A stretch of DNA of 64,000 bases, taken from Burkholderiales bacterium. Its GTDB lineage: Bacteria; Pseudomonadota; Gammaproteobacteria; Burkholderiales; SG8-41. Each line of letters starts with the position of its first letter. The first letter of the stretch is position 1. Of the stretch, positions 38,865 through 50,190 are shown one piece after another. The stretch is taken from contig JAIETP010000003.1 of NCBI GenBank assembly GCA_019744975.1, forward strand, positions 186,001 to 250,000. The letters run 5' to 3'. The translations under genes and the position numbers were made by a program. The notes under the pieces are model-generated. The model saw only the letters and a list, made by a program, of their open reading frames with translations, had not been told where the DNA came from and did not search any database.

Positions 38865-39716
38865 ATGAGTTACAGCAATCTCGTCAGCGCTGAACAAACC
38901 GCGGCTCACCTCGACGATCCGCAATGGGTGATCTGCGACTGCCGGCATGATCTCGCCAACCACAGCGCCGGTTACAAGGCTTACCGCGCCGGGCACATAC
39001 CCGGCGCGCGTTTCCTGCACCTCGACGTTGATTTGTCGGGTCCGAAGACCGGACTTACCGGCCGCCATCCGTTGCCGCATCCCGCAACCTTCTGCCTGCG
39101 TCTGGGCGCGCTCGGCATCAGCAACAACACGCAGGTTGTGGCCTACGATGAAACCGGCGGCGTATACGCGTCGCGGCTGTGGTGGATGTTGCGCTGGGTC
39201 GGACACAGCAAAGTGGCGGTGCTCGACGGCGGCTGGCAGGCCTGGACCAAAGCCGGATTGCCGGTGACGGTGGCGCAACCCGCCGTGGAACCAACAACCT
39301 TCAATGGCAAAGCGCAGACGCAGATTGCCGTCGACAGCGCGCAGTTGCTCGCCAATCTGCAGGATCGCAAGTCGCTGGTCGTCGATGCGCGCAGCAGCGA
39401 CCGTTACCGTGGTGAAAATGAAACCCTGGATCCGGTGGCCGGACACATCCCGGGTGCCGTCAACCGTTTTTTCAAACACAACCTCGAAGCCGATGGCCGC
39501 TTCAAGGCGCCGGTCGTGCTGAAACAGGAATTCGGCACCGTGCTCGACGGCCATGCACCCGATACCATCGTCCACCAGTGTGGTTCCGGCGTAACCGCCT
39601 GTCACAACCTGCTGGCGATGGAAGTGGCTGGTCTGGCGGGTTCGCGCCTCTATCCGGGTTCATGGAGCGAATGGGTCAGCGACCGCCGGCGGCCCGTCGC
39701 ACGCGGCGACGCCTGA
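38865..39716 (+). CDS. sseA: Thiosulfate/3-mercaptopyruvate sulfurtransferase
   Basis: This 283-aa protein has tandem rhodanese domains; the catalytic loop in the second is CGSGVTACHNLLAME (about residue 240). The CGSGVTA loop type is typical of mercaptopyruvate sulfurtransferases. ATG 38865 gives the normal N-terminus (MSYSNLVSAEQ); the frame is open further upstream. Confidence 0.87.
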   Translation: MSYSNLVSAEQTAAHLDDPQWVICDCRHDLANHSAGYKAYRAGHIPGARFLHLDVDLSGPKTGLTGRHPLPHPATFCLRLGALGISNNTQVVAYDETGGVYASRLWWMLRWVGHSKVAVLDGGWQAWTKAGLPVTVAQPAVEPTTFNGKAQTQIAVDSAQLLANLQDRKSLVVDARSSDRYRGENETLDPVAGHIPGAVNRFFKHNLEADGRFKAPVVLKQEFGTVLDGHAPDTIVHQCGSGVTACHNLLAMEVAGLAGSRLYPGSWSEWVSDRRRPVARGDA

Positions 39717-39738
39717 CCCCAGTGCAGGGGCGCAGCGC

Positions 39739-40110
39739 TTGAAGCTGCTGCTCGCGGATTTCATCCTGGTCGTTCATTTCGCGTTTGTGCTGTTTGTCGT
39801 GCTCAGCCTGCCGCTGATCTGGGCCGGCGCCATGGCAGGCTGGCGCTGGATACGTAATTTCCATTACCGCATCGCACATCTCGCTGCGATTTTTTTCGTC
39901 AGCGCCGAGGCTGCCGCCGGCATCTGGTGTCCGTTGACATTGTGGGAGGATGCGCTACGCGGAACCGAGCCGGATAAAAGTTTCATCGCGCGCTGGATCC
40001 ACGCCCTGCTGTTTTATGACCTGCCGGCATGGATGTTCACCGCAGCTTATTTTGTTTTCGCTGCGCTGGTCGCGTTGACCTGGTGGCGCATCCCGCCGCG
40101 GCGGACTTGA
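39739..40110 (+). CDS. DUF2784 membrane protein
   Basis: This 123-aa inner-membrane protein has three to four helices and the DUF2784 features LADFILVVHFAFVLFVV and GIWCPLTLWEDALR. Function unknown. TTG 39739 starts 22 bases after the sulfurtransferase gene, so they may be co-transcribed. Confidence 0.82.
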   Translation: MKLLLADFILVVHFAFVLFVVLSLPLIWAGAMAGWRWIRNFHYRIAHLAAIFFVSAEAAAGIWCPLTLWEDALRGTEPDKSFIARWIHALLFYDLPAWMFTAAYFVFAALVALTWWRIPPRRT

Positions 40111-40134
40111 GAGAAAAGCCAGGGACGGGAAAAG

Positions 40135-40160
40135 AAAAGGGGCGCAGGGCGCCCCTTTTT
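40135..40160 (+). terminator. Rho-independent terminator
   Basis: GGGGCGC-AGG-GCGCCCC flanked by an A-run and T5. It stops the sulfurtransferase-DUF2784 unit and could work for fccB in the other direction. Confidence 0.8.
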
Positions 40161-40183
40161 ACAAACGCAAGTCTCGACTCAGG

Positions 40184-41461
40184 TCAGGTCAGCGCCTCGG
40201 CCCAGATATTGCGCGCCCAACCCCAGGCGTATGCCGCCTCGGCGCTGCTCGCCGCCGAAGAAACGCCGCCGCTGCCTTTGACCGGCAGAATGCTTTTCTG
40301 TGCCGTGTCATAACGGTGCACCGACGCGACATGCATCGCGCTGTCGCCGCTGACAAAGCTGTAGCAGGTGTTCATCATCATGGTATCGGCATTCACCGGC
40401 TGCCCCTTGAGCAAGGCAACAACTGCCGCGGCACAGACCTTGGCATGCTGGTTGGCCATGCTGCCCGACTTCGGCATCGCCGACGCCGACAATGTCGCAT
40501 CACCGAGCACATGCACACCCTTGACCGCGGTGGACTCGCAACTGGTCCAGTCCACGCCGCACCAGCGGTTGTTCGCCGTGACCAGGCCGCTTTTCACGGC
40601 GACGTCGGCCGCACGTTGCGCCGGCACCACATTGATGACATCACCCTTGACGTTGTCGAACTGCAGCTTGACGGTCATGCCCTTGATGTCGACATCGGCG
40701 ATCTCGCTGTTCGGGCGATAGTCGATCATGTCCTTGTACAGGCCGTTCCATGCCGCGAGGAACAATCCCTTTTTCGACATGATGTCGGGATTGGAATCAA
40801 GCACGGTGATTTTCGATTTCGGTTTCGTTTTTTTCAGATAGTCGGCGACCTGGCAGACGCGCTCGTACGGTCCCGGCGGGCAGCGATACGGCGCCATCGG
40901 AATCTGCAGCACGTACACGCCGCCGTCACGCATGGCGACCAGCTGGTTGCGCAGGGCCACGGTCTGCGCACCGGCTTTCCAGGCGTGCAGGATGCGGTTT
41001 TGTCCATCCGTGCTTTTCAGCGCGGGAATCTGGTCGAACATGAACTCGATGCCGGGAGAAACGATGGCGCGATCGTAACCGAGGCTGTCACCACCGGCGA
41101 GGCGCACCTGGCGTTTTTCGGCATCGATGGCCACCGCGGAATCACGAACCACGCGAATGCCGCGGCTGCGTAATCCTTCATAGCTGAACGTGATGTCGCC
41201 CATCTGCGCATTGCCGCCCAGCACCAGGTTGCTGATCGGGCAGGAAATAAAATGCTGGTTGGGTTCGACCAGGGTCACGTCGATGTCGGGCGCCCACAGC
41301 TTGATGAATTTCGCCGCGGTCGCGCCGCCGTAGCCGCCGCCGACAACCACCACGCGCCCCGCGCTGCCGCCCATGCTGGCGCAACCGGACATTGCCGTCG
41401 CACCGGCGCCTGCGGCGGTCCATTTGATGAATTCACGTCTGGAGATTCTGGATGAGCTCAT
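40184..41461 (-). CDS. fccB: Flavocytochrome c sulfide dehydrogenase, flavoprotein subunit
   Basis: This 425-aa periplasmic flavoprotein has a Tat-type signal (SRREFIKWTAAGAGA), FAD motif RVVVVGGGYGGATAAKFIK, the Cys pair positions FISCPISNLVLGG and CPPGPYERVC, and a late GDATLSASAMPKSG. FccB oxidises sulfide and passes electrons to the cytochrome subunit encoded directly upstream in the same operon. SoxF-like proteins are similar; no sox genes are nearby. Confidence 0.88.
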   Translation of the reverse strand: MSSSRISRREFIKWTAAGAGATAMSGCASMGGSAGRVVVVGGGYGGATAAKFIKLWAPDIDVTLVEPNQHFISCPISNLVLGGNAQMGDITFSYEGLRSRGIRVVRDSAVAIDAEKRQVRLAGGDSLGYDRAIVSPGIEFMFDQIPALKSTDGQNRILHAWKAGAQTVALRNQLVAMRDGGVYVLQIPMAPYRCPPGPYERVCQVADYLKKTKPKSKITVLDSNPDIMSKKGLFLAAWNGLYKDMIDYRPNSEIADVDIKGMTVKLQFDNVKGDVINVVPAQRAADVAVKSGLVTANNRWCGVDWTSCESTAVKGVHVLGDATLSASAMPKSGSMANQHAKVCAAAVVALLKGQPVNADTMMMNTCYSFVSGDSAMHVASVHRYDTAQKSILPVKGSGGVSSAASSAEAAYAWGWARNIWAEALT

Positions 41462-41470
41462 GTTGTTCTC

Positions 41471-41809
41471 CTACTTCACGGCCGGCGCCGATGCCGCCGG
41501 GCCGGGAAGGACCGCGGCGAAATAAGCCGCAATCAAATTGAGTTGCTCGTCGGTATAACCCTTGGCGTGCTGGTGCATGATCGTCGCCGGGCGTTTGCCG
41601 TCGCGGAACTCCTGCATTTGTTTGAGCAGGTAATCCCTGTTCTGTCCGGCGAGACTGGGCGGCACACCACCGACACTGCGCCCGTCGGTGCCGTGGCAGG
41701 CGAAACAGGTGGCGGCGAGGCTGCGGGCATATTGGGCGTCGGCTGCCGCCGCAGGCTGCGCCAATCCGCCGGCCGCGACTGCGACCAGCAATGTCATTAC
41801 GTTACGCAT
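41471..41809 (-). CDS. Periplasmic class-I cytochrome c, FccA/SoxE-like
   Basis: This 112-aa protein has a signal peptide (LAQPAAAAD), one haem site CFACH in AATCFACHGTDGRSVGG and a distal Met in TIMHQHAKGYTDEQ. With fccB 9 bases downstream it forms the cytochrome subunit of the sulfide dehydrogenase. A mono-haem subunit is smaller than the di-haem FccA of purple sulfur bacteria. Confidence 0.85.
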   Translation of the reverse strand: MRNVMTLLVAVAAGGLAQPAAAADAQYARSLAATCFACHGTDGRSVGGVPPSLAGQNRDYLLKQMQEFRDGKRPATIMHQHAKGYTDEQLNLIAAYFAAVLPGPAASAPAVK

Positions 41810-41902
41810 GCGCTCCTCCGATTCTATGAGTGGGTGCCGCTGAATCCTGATGTATCAGGCTTTTCTAATAAAACACAGTGTCCGCGCAAAGGCCGATGCT
41901 GT

Positions 41903-41930
41903 CAAGAAAACGGCGGCCCGCAGGCCGCCG
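41903..41930 (-). terminator. Terminator of clpS-clpA
   Basis: On the minus strand CGGCGGCC-TGCG-GGCCGCCG is followed by TTTTCTTG, 36 bases after the clpA stop. Confidence 0.7.
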
Positions 41931-41966
41931 CTCATTTTTCTGCCCCGACTTTTCTTCCCGGACTCT

Positions 41967-44234
<2,268 letters not shown>

Positions 44235-44273
44235 GGTTGTCCGATCATGGTGTGAGACCTCTGCTTTCTTCCT

Positions 44274-44582
44274 TCAGTTCTCTTCCATTACGCACTGTAA
44301 CGGATGTAGGTGCTGCTTGGCGTACGACTTTACCTGTTCGACTTTGGTTGCGGCAACATCTCTCGGAAATATACCGCAAACGCCCATGCCGTCGCGGTGT
44401 ACCTTGAGCATGACCTGGGTCGCGCGTTCGCGGCTCAGGGAGAAAAACCGCTGCAATACCCTTACGACGAAATCCATCGGGGTGTAGTCGTCATTGAGCA
44501 GCAACACCTTGAACATCGGTGGCGGCTTGGTTTTGGTGCGTTTCGCCTCAAGGACGGTGTCTTCACGCTGCCTGGTTGCCAT
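44274..44582 (-). CDS. clpS: ClpS adaptor protein
   Basis: This 102-aa N-end-rule adaptor has [20 protein letters not shown] and the peptide-binding [20 protein letters not shown]. It delivers N-degron substrates to ClpA, encoded 39 bases downstream. Confidence 0.96.
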   Translation of the reverse strand: MATRQREDTVLEAKRTKTKPPPMFKVLLLNDDYTPMDFVVRVLQRFFSLSRERATQVMLKVHRDGMGVCGIFPRDVAATKVEQVKSYAKQHLHPLQCVMEEN

Positions 44583-44896
44583 ACCGTTGAAAGATTCGCA
44601 TTACATGCTTCAAATGGGGACTGGGATGCCGATCTGCAAGTGGCGCAGGCCCGCTGTGAACCTATTGTCTCCGGAATGCAGAATTTTTCAAGTGGCTGCA
44701 AACAATGGAAAAACCGGCAGGGTTCGGGGTTTCCGGGGTATGCTTGACTTTCGCCGGCAAATACCCTAGAAAGCAGTCGGGTGTTGGGGTTCAGGCTTTA
44801 TCGCAAGACCAGCGCAGTACTACAGTTTTGGCCAATGCGATCCTTGGAACTCGAACAAATCGCGGAGCCCCTCCGCTTTTCTATCAAGGCAGGCAT
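44583..44896 (+). other. clpS/cspA divergent region, probable long cold-shock leader
   Basis: This 314-base gap between divergent starts holds no convincing gene; the frame open across its right half is only the upstream extension of cspA. Cold-shock genes usually have long structured 5' leaders, and the gap length suits that, but I identified no cold-box by eye. Confidence 0.4.
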
Positions 44897-45100
44897 ATGG
44901 CAACTGGTACTGTGAAATGGTTCAATGACTCCAAGGGTTACGGGTTCATCACTCCGGACGACGGCAGCGAAGATCTTTTCGCGCACTTCTCCGCGATCCA
45001 GATGAATGGCTTCAAGACACTGAAAGAAGGCCAGAAAGTGTCGTTCGAAGTCACCCAGGGCCCGAAGGGCAAGCAAGCCTCTAACATCCAAGCAGCCTGA
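44897..45100 (+). CDS. Cold-shock protein, CspA family
   Basis: This 67-aa single OB-fold protein has RNP1 KGYGFITP and RNP2 DLFAHFSAI. It binds single-stranded RNA and acts as an RNA chaperone. ATG 44897 follows AAGGCAGG. Confidence 0.95.
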   Translation: MATGTVKWFNDSKGYGFITPDDGSEDLFAHFSAIQMNGFKTLKEGQKVSFEVTQGPKGKQASNIQAA

Positions 45101-45149
45101 AGCTGTGATTCTCGCCGCTGGCAGCAATGCCGGCGGCCCTGCGTCAGAC

Positions 45150-45186
45150 AAAACCCGCAGACCTCACCGGTTCTGCGGGTTTTTTT
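45150..45186 (+). terminator. Terminator of the cold-shock gene
   Basis: AAAACCCGCAGA and TCTGCGGGTTTT form a 12-bp stem with a T-run. Confidence 0.85.
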
Positions 45187-45430
45187 CTGTACCGGGCGAT
45201 CGCCATAGTCCGCCGCCTGAACCCTCCATCAAGCCCCCGGACGCCCTTTCCGGGTGAGCCGCATTCATGCCATAGACAATAAATGCGATAATCGCCCGAC
45301 GGACCAGCATGGGAACAGCGCGGATGACGCAAGTGCCGATCCTGCCCGTGGAGCGCCCCGGGACGCCCCTACAGATCGCCGGAGCCGGCCGATCACTTGA
45401 CCGACAAAAATTCGAACGGAGACTTTAGCA

Positions 45431-46807
45431 ATGAGTGGAAAACTGGACCTGCTGAAAATCGCGCAGGAAGAAGCAAACGGTGACCTGTTCAAGTACCTGG
45501 ACAGCGTATTCAAACGCTCCAAGACCCAGCCTCGCGGCATCAGCGACGCCATCATCTGGGAAGGCGGCAACTTCACCGGCGGCGTGAACCCGGTTGCGCA
45601 TGCACTCACCGACACCTTCGCGTTGAACGGCACGATCATGGCGCTCGACGTGCTCGGCCTGCCTTTCCTCGGCGTACCCATGATGGCGCAGTTCCGCCAT
45701 GACTCGAAGCTCAAATCGCTCGAGTGGTTCGGCAAGATGGATTTCACCTGCCTGAAATGGTCCACCGCGGGCGACTTCATGGTCAATGACGGCGGCAAAA
45801 AAGTGGTCGTGGCCGGCAAATCGGCCAATGCCCCGCTGCGCACCGCCGCCGGCGTCTACTGCAACGTCCGCCCCTACGGCTCGATCACCAACGTGCGTTT
45901 CATGCCCGGCCTGCCGTACTCGCAGGACAACAAGAAATTCGTCGTTGAAAAAGCCACCGGCAACATCCACTCCGAAATGAACACCCCCGGCGTACGCATG
46001 GCCTATGCCGCGCGCCTGTTCCTGAAGCTGGTCAATGATCGGGGCTGCATCGGCCGCGTCGCCACCAAGCCGACCCAGGCCAAGGAAGACGCCGTGAATG
46101 CGGGCCTGTTCCGCTGGCTGCTCCAGGGCACCAAGTTCAAGCTGAAGCGCCAGTACGCGGTTGACGCCTACGAAGAGCATAAGGACAACGTCCACGCCAT
46201 CGTCGCGCTGCTGCCGAAAAACTTCAAAGCCGGCATGGAAAACTGGGGCGGCGACATTTATGAACACATCTCCGACACCAATTTCGGCCTGCTGCTGCAC
46301 GACATGATCGAGCAGCGCGAGTGCATCGTCTACTCGACCGACCTTGACGGCGACCGACTGACCGATCTGATGGCGGACGCGCCGGACGTGCTGCGCAAAT
46401 GGGGCCAGATCATCCTCGACTACGCCAAGACCGGCAAAAAAATGGCCGATGTGTGGAAGGACATGGGCTTCACCATGACCAACGGCAAGGACATGACCAG
46501 CGTCATGTACCGCATGGAAGGGGCGCCGATTTTCGAACAGACTCTCGGCTCCGCCGATGCGATGCTGCAGCGCCTGCTCAACGGCGACGAAACCGTCGGC
46601 GGCACCAAGGATCCGTACGATCCGCGCATCCACTTCGTGCTGATCAACGAAGCCTACAAGGCGGCCAACCCCGGCAACAAGGAACTCGCCGCCTGGCTGG
46701 ACGCGCAGCTCGCAACCTTCGACAAGCTCTACAGCGCCAAACGTCCGCGTTACATCGACGGTTACAACCAGCTCAAGGCTGCGATCAAGCCCTGGGGCAG
46801 CAAATAA
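45431..46807 (+). CDS. Conserved protein of unknown function, 458 aa
   Basis: I cannot place this protein in a family. It is soluble-looking, without signal peptide or membrane segment, with stretches such as AIIWEGGNFTGGVNPVAHAL, MPGLPYSQDNKKFV, SEMNTPGVRMAYAARLFLK and YSTDLDGDRLTDLM. Codon use is like its neighbours and it has its own terminator, so it is a well-expressed single-gene unit. It precedes malate synthase, which may hint at central carbon metabolism, but nothing in the sequence proves that. Confidence 0.8.
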   Translation: MSGKLDLLKIAQEEANGDLFKYLDSVFKRSKTQPRGISDAIIWEGGNFTGGVNPVAHALTDTFALNGTIMALDVLGLPFLGVPMMAQFRHDSKLKSLEWFGKMDFTCLKWSTAGDFMVNDGGKKVVVAGKSANAPLRTAAGVYCNVRPYGSITNVRFMPGLPYSQDNKKFVVEKATGNIHSEMNTPGVRMAYAARLFLKLVNDRGCIGRVATKPTQAKEDAVNAGLFRWLLQGTKFKLKRQYAVDAYEEHKDNVHAIVALLPKNFKAGMENWGGDIYEHISDTNFGLLLHDMIEQRECIVYSTDLDGDRLTDLMADAPDVLRKWGQIILDYAKTGKKMADVWKDMGFTMTNGKDMTSVMYRMEGAPIFEQTLGSADAMLQRLLNGDETVGGTKDPYDPRIHFVLINEAYKAANPGNKELAAWLDAQLATFDKLYSAKRPRYIDGYNQLKAAIKPWGSK

Positions 46808-46827
46808 GCACAGCCCCCTGCCCCGCC

Positions 46828-46856
46828 AAAAACGCCCGCATCCGCGGGCGTTTTTT
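46828..46856 (+). terminator. Rho-independent terminator
   Basis: AAAAACGCCCGC-ATCC-GCGGGCGTTTTTT, 20 bases after the 458-aa gene. Confidence 0.85.
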
Positions 46857-47111
46857 ATTGCCCCGGGAATACACCACACACTGGTTATTTTGCAGGACGG
46901 TACCGCGAATAACCGGCCTTCCCGGACAGGATTTCAAAGGTGAAACGGGCAGGCCATAAAAATGGTTGCGGTTGTGGAATCCTGTGCAATAATGCATTGC
47001 AGCAACAGGTATGGCAATCGTTTTTGCATTGTGAAATGCAGGTTTTCGACTGCTTTTTCGAGTAATTCTTTTCCAACTGATCCTGATTCCCGACGCGCCC
47101 AGGAGCCACCC

Positions 47112-48752
47112 ATGACCACCACCCGTTTCGCCGATGGTGTTGAAATCACCGGCCCGATACCCGCCGCTTACAGCGAAATCCTGACCCCGCCAGCCGTCGC
47201 ATTTGTCGCCAAACTGGCGCGCAAATTCGAAACGCGCCGCCGCGAACTGATGGCGCAGCGCACCGTGCGCCAGGCCGAGTTCGATGCCGGCAAACTGCCG
47301 GATTTCTTCCCTTCGACCAAAAGCGTGCGTGACGGTGACTGGAACATCGGGGCCGTGCCCGCCGACCTGCAGGACCGCCGCGTCGAAATCACCGGCCCCA
47401 CCGACCGCAAAATGGTGATCAACGCACTGAACTGCGGCGCCAATGTGTTCATGGCTGATTTCGAGGATTCGAACGCGCCGACCTGGGACAACATGATCGA
47501 GGGCCAGATCAACCTGCGCGACGCCATCCGGCGTACGGTCACCTACCAGAGCCCGGAAGGCAAAAGCTACAAACTCAACTCCAAAATCGCCACGCTGCTG
47601 GTGCGTCCGCGCGGCTGGCACCTGATGGAAAACCATGTGCTGATCGACGGCGCCCCGGTGTCCGGCGCGATTTTCGATTTTGCACTTTATTTTTTCCACA
47701 ACGCGAAAGAAGCCCTCGCCCGCAACACCGGCCCGTATTTCTATCTGCCGAAAATGGAAAGCCACCTCGAAGCACGGCTGTGGAACGATATTTTCGTGAT
47801 GGCGCAGCAGGAAATCGGCGTGCCGCAAGGCACGATCAAGGGAACGGTACTGATCGAGACCGTACTCGCCGCCTTCGAAATGGACGAAATCCTCTATGAA
47901 CTGCGCGAGCATTGTGTCGGACTCAACATCGGCCGCTGGGACTACATATTCAGCTGCATCAAGAAATTCCGTTCCAACAAGGATTTTTGCCTCGCCGACC
48001 GCAGTCAGGTGCTGATGACTGCACCGTTCATGCGCGCCTACGCGCTGCTGCTGATCCAGACCTGCCATAAACGCAAGGCCTTTGCGATGGGCGGCATGGC
48101 GGCGCAGATCCCGATCAAGAACGATCCCGCAGCCAATGATGCCGCCATGGCCAAGGTCCGCGCCGACAAGGAACGCGAAGCCACCGACGGCTGCGACGGC
48201 ACCTGGGTCGCGCATCCCGGACTGGTCGGCATTGCAAAAGAGATCTTCGACAAACACATGCCGGCAGCCAACCAGGTCAGCCGGCTGCGGCCCGACGTCA
48301 ATGTCACGGCCAAGGATCTGCTCAACTTCCAGCCGGAAGCACCGATCAGCGAAGCCGGCCTGCGCAACAACATCAGCGTCGGCATCCAGTACATCGGCGC
48401 ATGGCTGGCCGGCAACGGTTGTGTGCCGGTGTACAACCTGATGGAAGACGCCGCCACGGCGGAGATTTCCCGTTCACAGATTTGGCAATGGATGCGCAGC
48501 CCCAAGGGTGTGCTCGACGACGGACGCAAAGTCACCCGCGACATGTTCCGCAAAATGCTGCCGGAAGAACTGGCGCGGGTGCGCCGCGAACTCGGCGAAG
48601 ATGCCTGGAAAGCGGGACGGTATGAAGAAGCGTCCAGACTCTTCGATGAAATCACCACCAGCGACGATTACGTGGAATTCCTGACGCTGCCCGGCTACGA
48701 GCAACTGACCAAGGCGGTTAACAAGAGCATCGAAGCCGGCGTCGCCGCGTAA
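47112..48752 (+). CDS. aceB: Malate synthase A
   Basis: This 546-aa glyoxylate-cycle enzyme condenses glyoxylate and acetyl-CoA. It shows VFMADFEDSNAPTWDNMIEG, RPRGWHLMENHVLIDG, the KMESHLEARLWNDIF block, GLNIGRWDYIFSCIKKF and the late YNLMEDAATAEISRSQIWQW. AGGAGCC precedes ATG 47112; the frame is open to 46962 without a better site. Isocitrate lyase is not in the window. Confidence 0.95.
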   Translation: MTTTRFADGVEITGPIPAAYSEILTPPAVAFVAKLARKFETRRRELMAQRTVRQAEFDAGKLPDFFPSTKSVRDGDWNIGAVPADLQDRRVEITGPTDRKMVINALNCGANVFMADFEDSNAPTWDNMIEGQINLRDAIRRTVTYQSPEGKSYKLNSKIATLLVRPRGWHLMENHVLIDGAPVSGAIFDFALYFFHNAKEALARNTGPYFYLPKMESHLEARLWNDIFVMAQQEIGVPQGTIKGTVLIETVLAAFEMDEILYELREHCVGLNIGRWDYIFSCIKKFRSNKDFCLADRSQVLMTAPFMRAYALLLIQTCHKRKAFAMGGMAAQIPIKNDPAANDAAMAKVRADKEREATDGCDGTWVAHPGLVGIAKEIFDKHMPAANQVSRLRPDVNVTAKDLLNFQPEAPISEAGLRNNISVGIQYIGAWLAGNGCVPVYNLMEDAATAEISRSQIWQWMRSPKGVLDDGRKVTRDMFRKMLPEELARVRRELGEDAWKAGRYEEASRLFDEITTSDDYVEFLTLPGYEQLTKAVNKSIEAGVAA

Positions 48753-48772
48753 ACGCAGCAACAAGCGGCAGC

Positions 48773-48803
48773 AAAAAGGGCCCCGTCTCGGCGGGGCCTT
48801 TTT
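48773..48803 (+). terminator. Terminator of aceB
   Basis: GGCCCCG and CGGGGCC pair around TCTCGG, with flanking A5 and T5. Confidence 0.8.
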
Positions 48804-48818
48804 CCGTACAATCCAGCC

Positions 48819-49376
48819 ATGCCAGCACAGGTCATTCTGCTCAACAAACCCTACGGGGTGATCTGCCAGTTCACGCCTTCGGGCAATCACCCGACACTGA
48901 AGGATTTTGTGCCGATCGCCGACGTCTACCCGGCAGGACGGCTGGATACCGACAGCGAAGGACTGGTCGTGCTGACCGGTGACGGGGATTTGCAGCACCG
49001 GATTACCGATCCCCGGCACAAACTGCCGAAAACCTATTTTGTTGAGGTTGAGGGCGCGCCCGGGGATGCCGCACTGGCGCCCATACGAAAGGGCATCCAG
49101 CTGAGCGACTACCGCGCCCGGCCGGCGGAAGTCACACTGGTCGCGCCACCAGACTGGTTATGGCCGCGGGTGCCCCCTGTTCGCTTCCGCCAGAAGATTC
49201 CCACGACCTGGCTGAAAATAACCATCCGCGAAGGCCGCAACCGCCAAGTCCGGCATATGACCGCTGCCGCCGGTTTCCCGACCCTGCGGCTGATCCGTCA
49301 CAGTGTCGGCCCGTGGACCTTGGCGGGAATCGCGCCAGGGGCCTGGAAAAGCGCAGACTCTAAATTATTTAATTAA
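48819..49376 (+). CDS. rluE: 23S rRNA pseudouridine synthase E
   Basis: This 185-aa RsuA-type synthase lacks an S4 domain, as RluE does. The catalytic Asp lies in AGRLDTDSEGLVVLTGDG (about residue 44) and REGRNRQVRHMTAAAGFPTL is the family's second signature. It modifies U2457 of 23S rRNA in E. coli numbering. Confidence 0.9.
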   Translation: MPAQVILLNKPYGVICQFTPSGNHPTLKDFVPIADVYPAGRLDTDSEGLVVLTGDGDLQHRITDPRHKLPKTYFVEVEGAPGDAALAPIRKGIQLSDYRARPAEVTLVAPPDWLWPRVPPVRFRQKIPTTWLKITIREGRNRQVRHMTAAAGFPTLRLIRHSVGPWTLAGIAPGAWKSADSKLFN

Positions 49377-49600
49377 ATCATATGGTTATAGAAAAAGACC
49401 GTCTCCGGCAGCACCGCAAGCAGGCGCCACACCGGGCCCCCAACCCGGAAAAACTGAACCCTTAGCCTTTATTGCACCTTTAATCGACAAAACTTACGCC
49501 AGACTGTCAACCGACTGTAATCCCGCCCGTTATTGGCGCTTGACCGGCTTTTCGGTCAAAGGCCAAAAGGCCTGGTTGATCAACCATTAATGAGGAAATT

Positions 49601-49765
49601 ATGAACAAACTGTTTGCCGCCATCATCGCCGCCGCTTTCGCCTCCGTTGCTGTTGCCCCGGCGATCGCCGCTGATGCGAAAAAAGAAGAGCCGAAGAAAG
49701 AAATGAAGAAAGAAGAGCCGAAAAAAGAAGCCAAGAAAGACGAGAAAAAAGCCGACAAGAAGTAA
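49601..49765 (+). CDS. Small secreted Lys/Glu-rich protein, 54 aa
   Basis: ATG 49601 follows TGAGGAAATT. The product has a signal peptide (1-24, MNKLFAAIIAAAFASVAVAP...AIAA) and a 30-residue tail made of Lys/Glu/Pro repeats (KKEEPKKEMKKEEPKKEAKK). Unknown function. It has its own terminator, and a similar small secreted gene follows 200 bases later. Confidence 0.7.
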   Translation: MNKLFAAIIAAAFASVAVAPAIAADAKKEEPKKEMKKEEPKKEAKKDEKKADKK

Positions 49766-49779
49766 TTTTTCGGTTCTCT

Positions 49780-49811
49780 AAAAAGGCAGGGCTTGCGCCC
49801 TGCCTTTTTTT
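49780..49811 (+). terminator. Rho-independent terminator
   Basis: AAAAAGGCAGGGC-TTGC-GCCCTGCCTTTTTT, directly after the 54-aa gene. Confidence 0.85.
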
Positions 49812-49964
49812 CGCCCTTTTTCACCCCTTCCCCGCCCAAAAGGACGTTCCGCCCCCCGCCCTACCCAGTTGTCATTTATAGGGGCATGCGCTAATGTGGC
49901 GCCGCTCACCCAGAGCCCCCGGCCGGCAACCGGCCGGGGCAGTCTAATCACCAAGGGAGGAAAC

Positions 49965-50099
49965 ATGAAGAAACTGCTCGCAATCGCATTTGCCGCAATG
50001 TTCTCGGTCGTGTCCGCTGCTCCGGTGTTTGCTGCTGATGCCAAAGTGGACTGCAAGGACGCAAAAAACAAAGACCATAAAGACTGCAAAAAGAAATAA
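49965..50099 (+). CDS. Small secreted Lys/Asp-rich protein with two Cys, 44 aa
   Basis: ATG 49965 follows the strong site GGGAGG. There is a signal peptide (1-24, ending PVFAA) and a short tail with two Cys (VDCKDAKNKDHKDCKKK). Unknown function. Mature length is about 20 residues, so it may be a metal-binding or stress peptide (inference). Confidence 0.65.
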   Translation: MKKLLAIAFAAMFSVVSAAPVFAADAKVDCKDAKNKDHKDCKKK

Positions 50100-50122
50100 A
50101 GCAGTAATTTCCAGCATCATTG

Positions 50123-50158
50123 AAAAGGCGGGGCTGGTGCCCTGCCTTTTCTTTTTTT
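50123..50158 (+). terminator. Rho-independent terminator
   Basis: AAAAGGCGGGGC and GCCCTGCCTTTT (one G-U pair) around TGGT, then a second T-run. It resembles the terminator at 49780, which suggests the two small genes arose by duplication. Confidence 0.75.
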
Positions 50159-50190
50159 GAGGCCTAAGCCGCTGGCGATAAAATACCGGC

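Noticed and set aside
45425-46879. 484-aa minus-strand ORF
   Set aside because: Antisense of the 458-aa gene; His/Gly/Ala-rich translation typical of the opposite strand of GC-rich genes.
46785-48257. 490-aa minus-strand ORF
   Set aside because: Antisense of aceB, which is clearly conserved.
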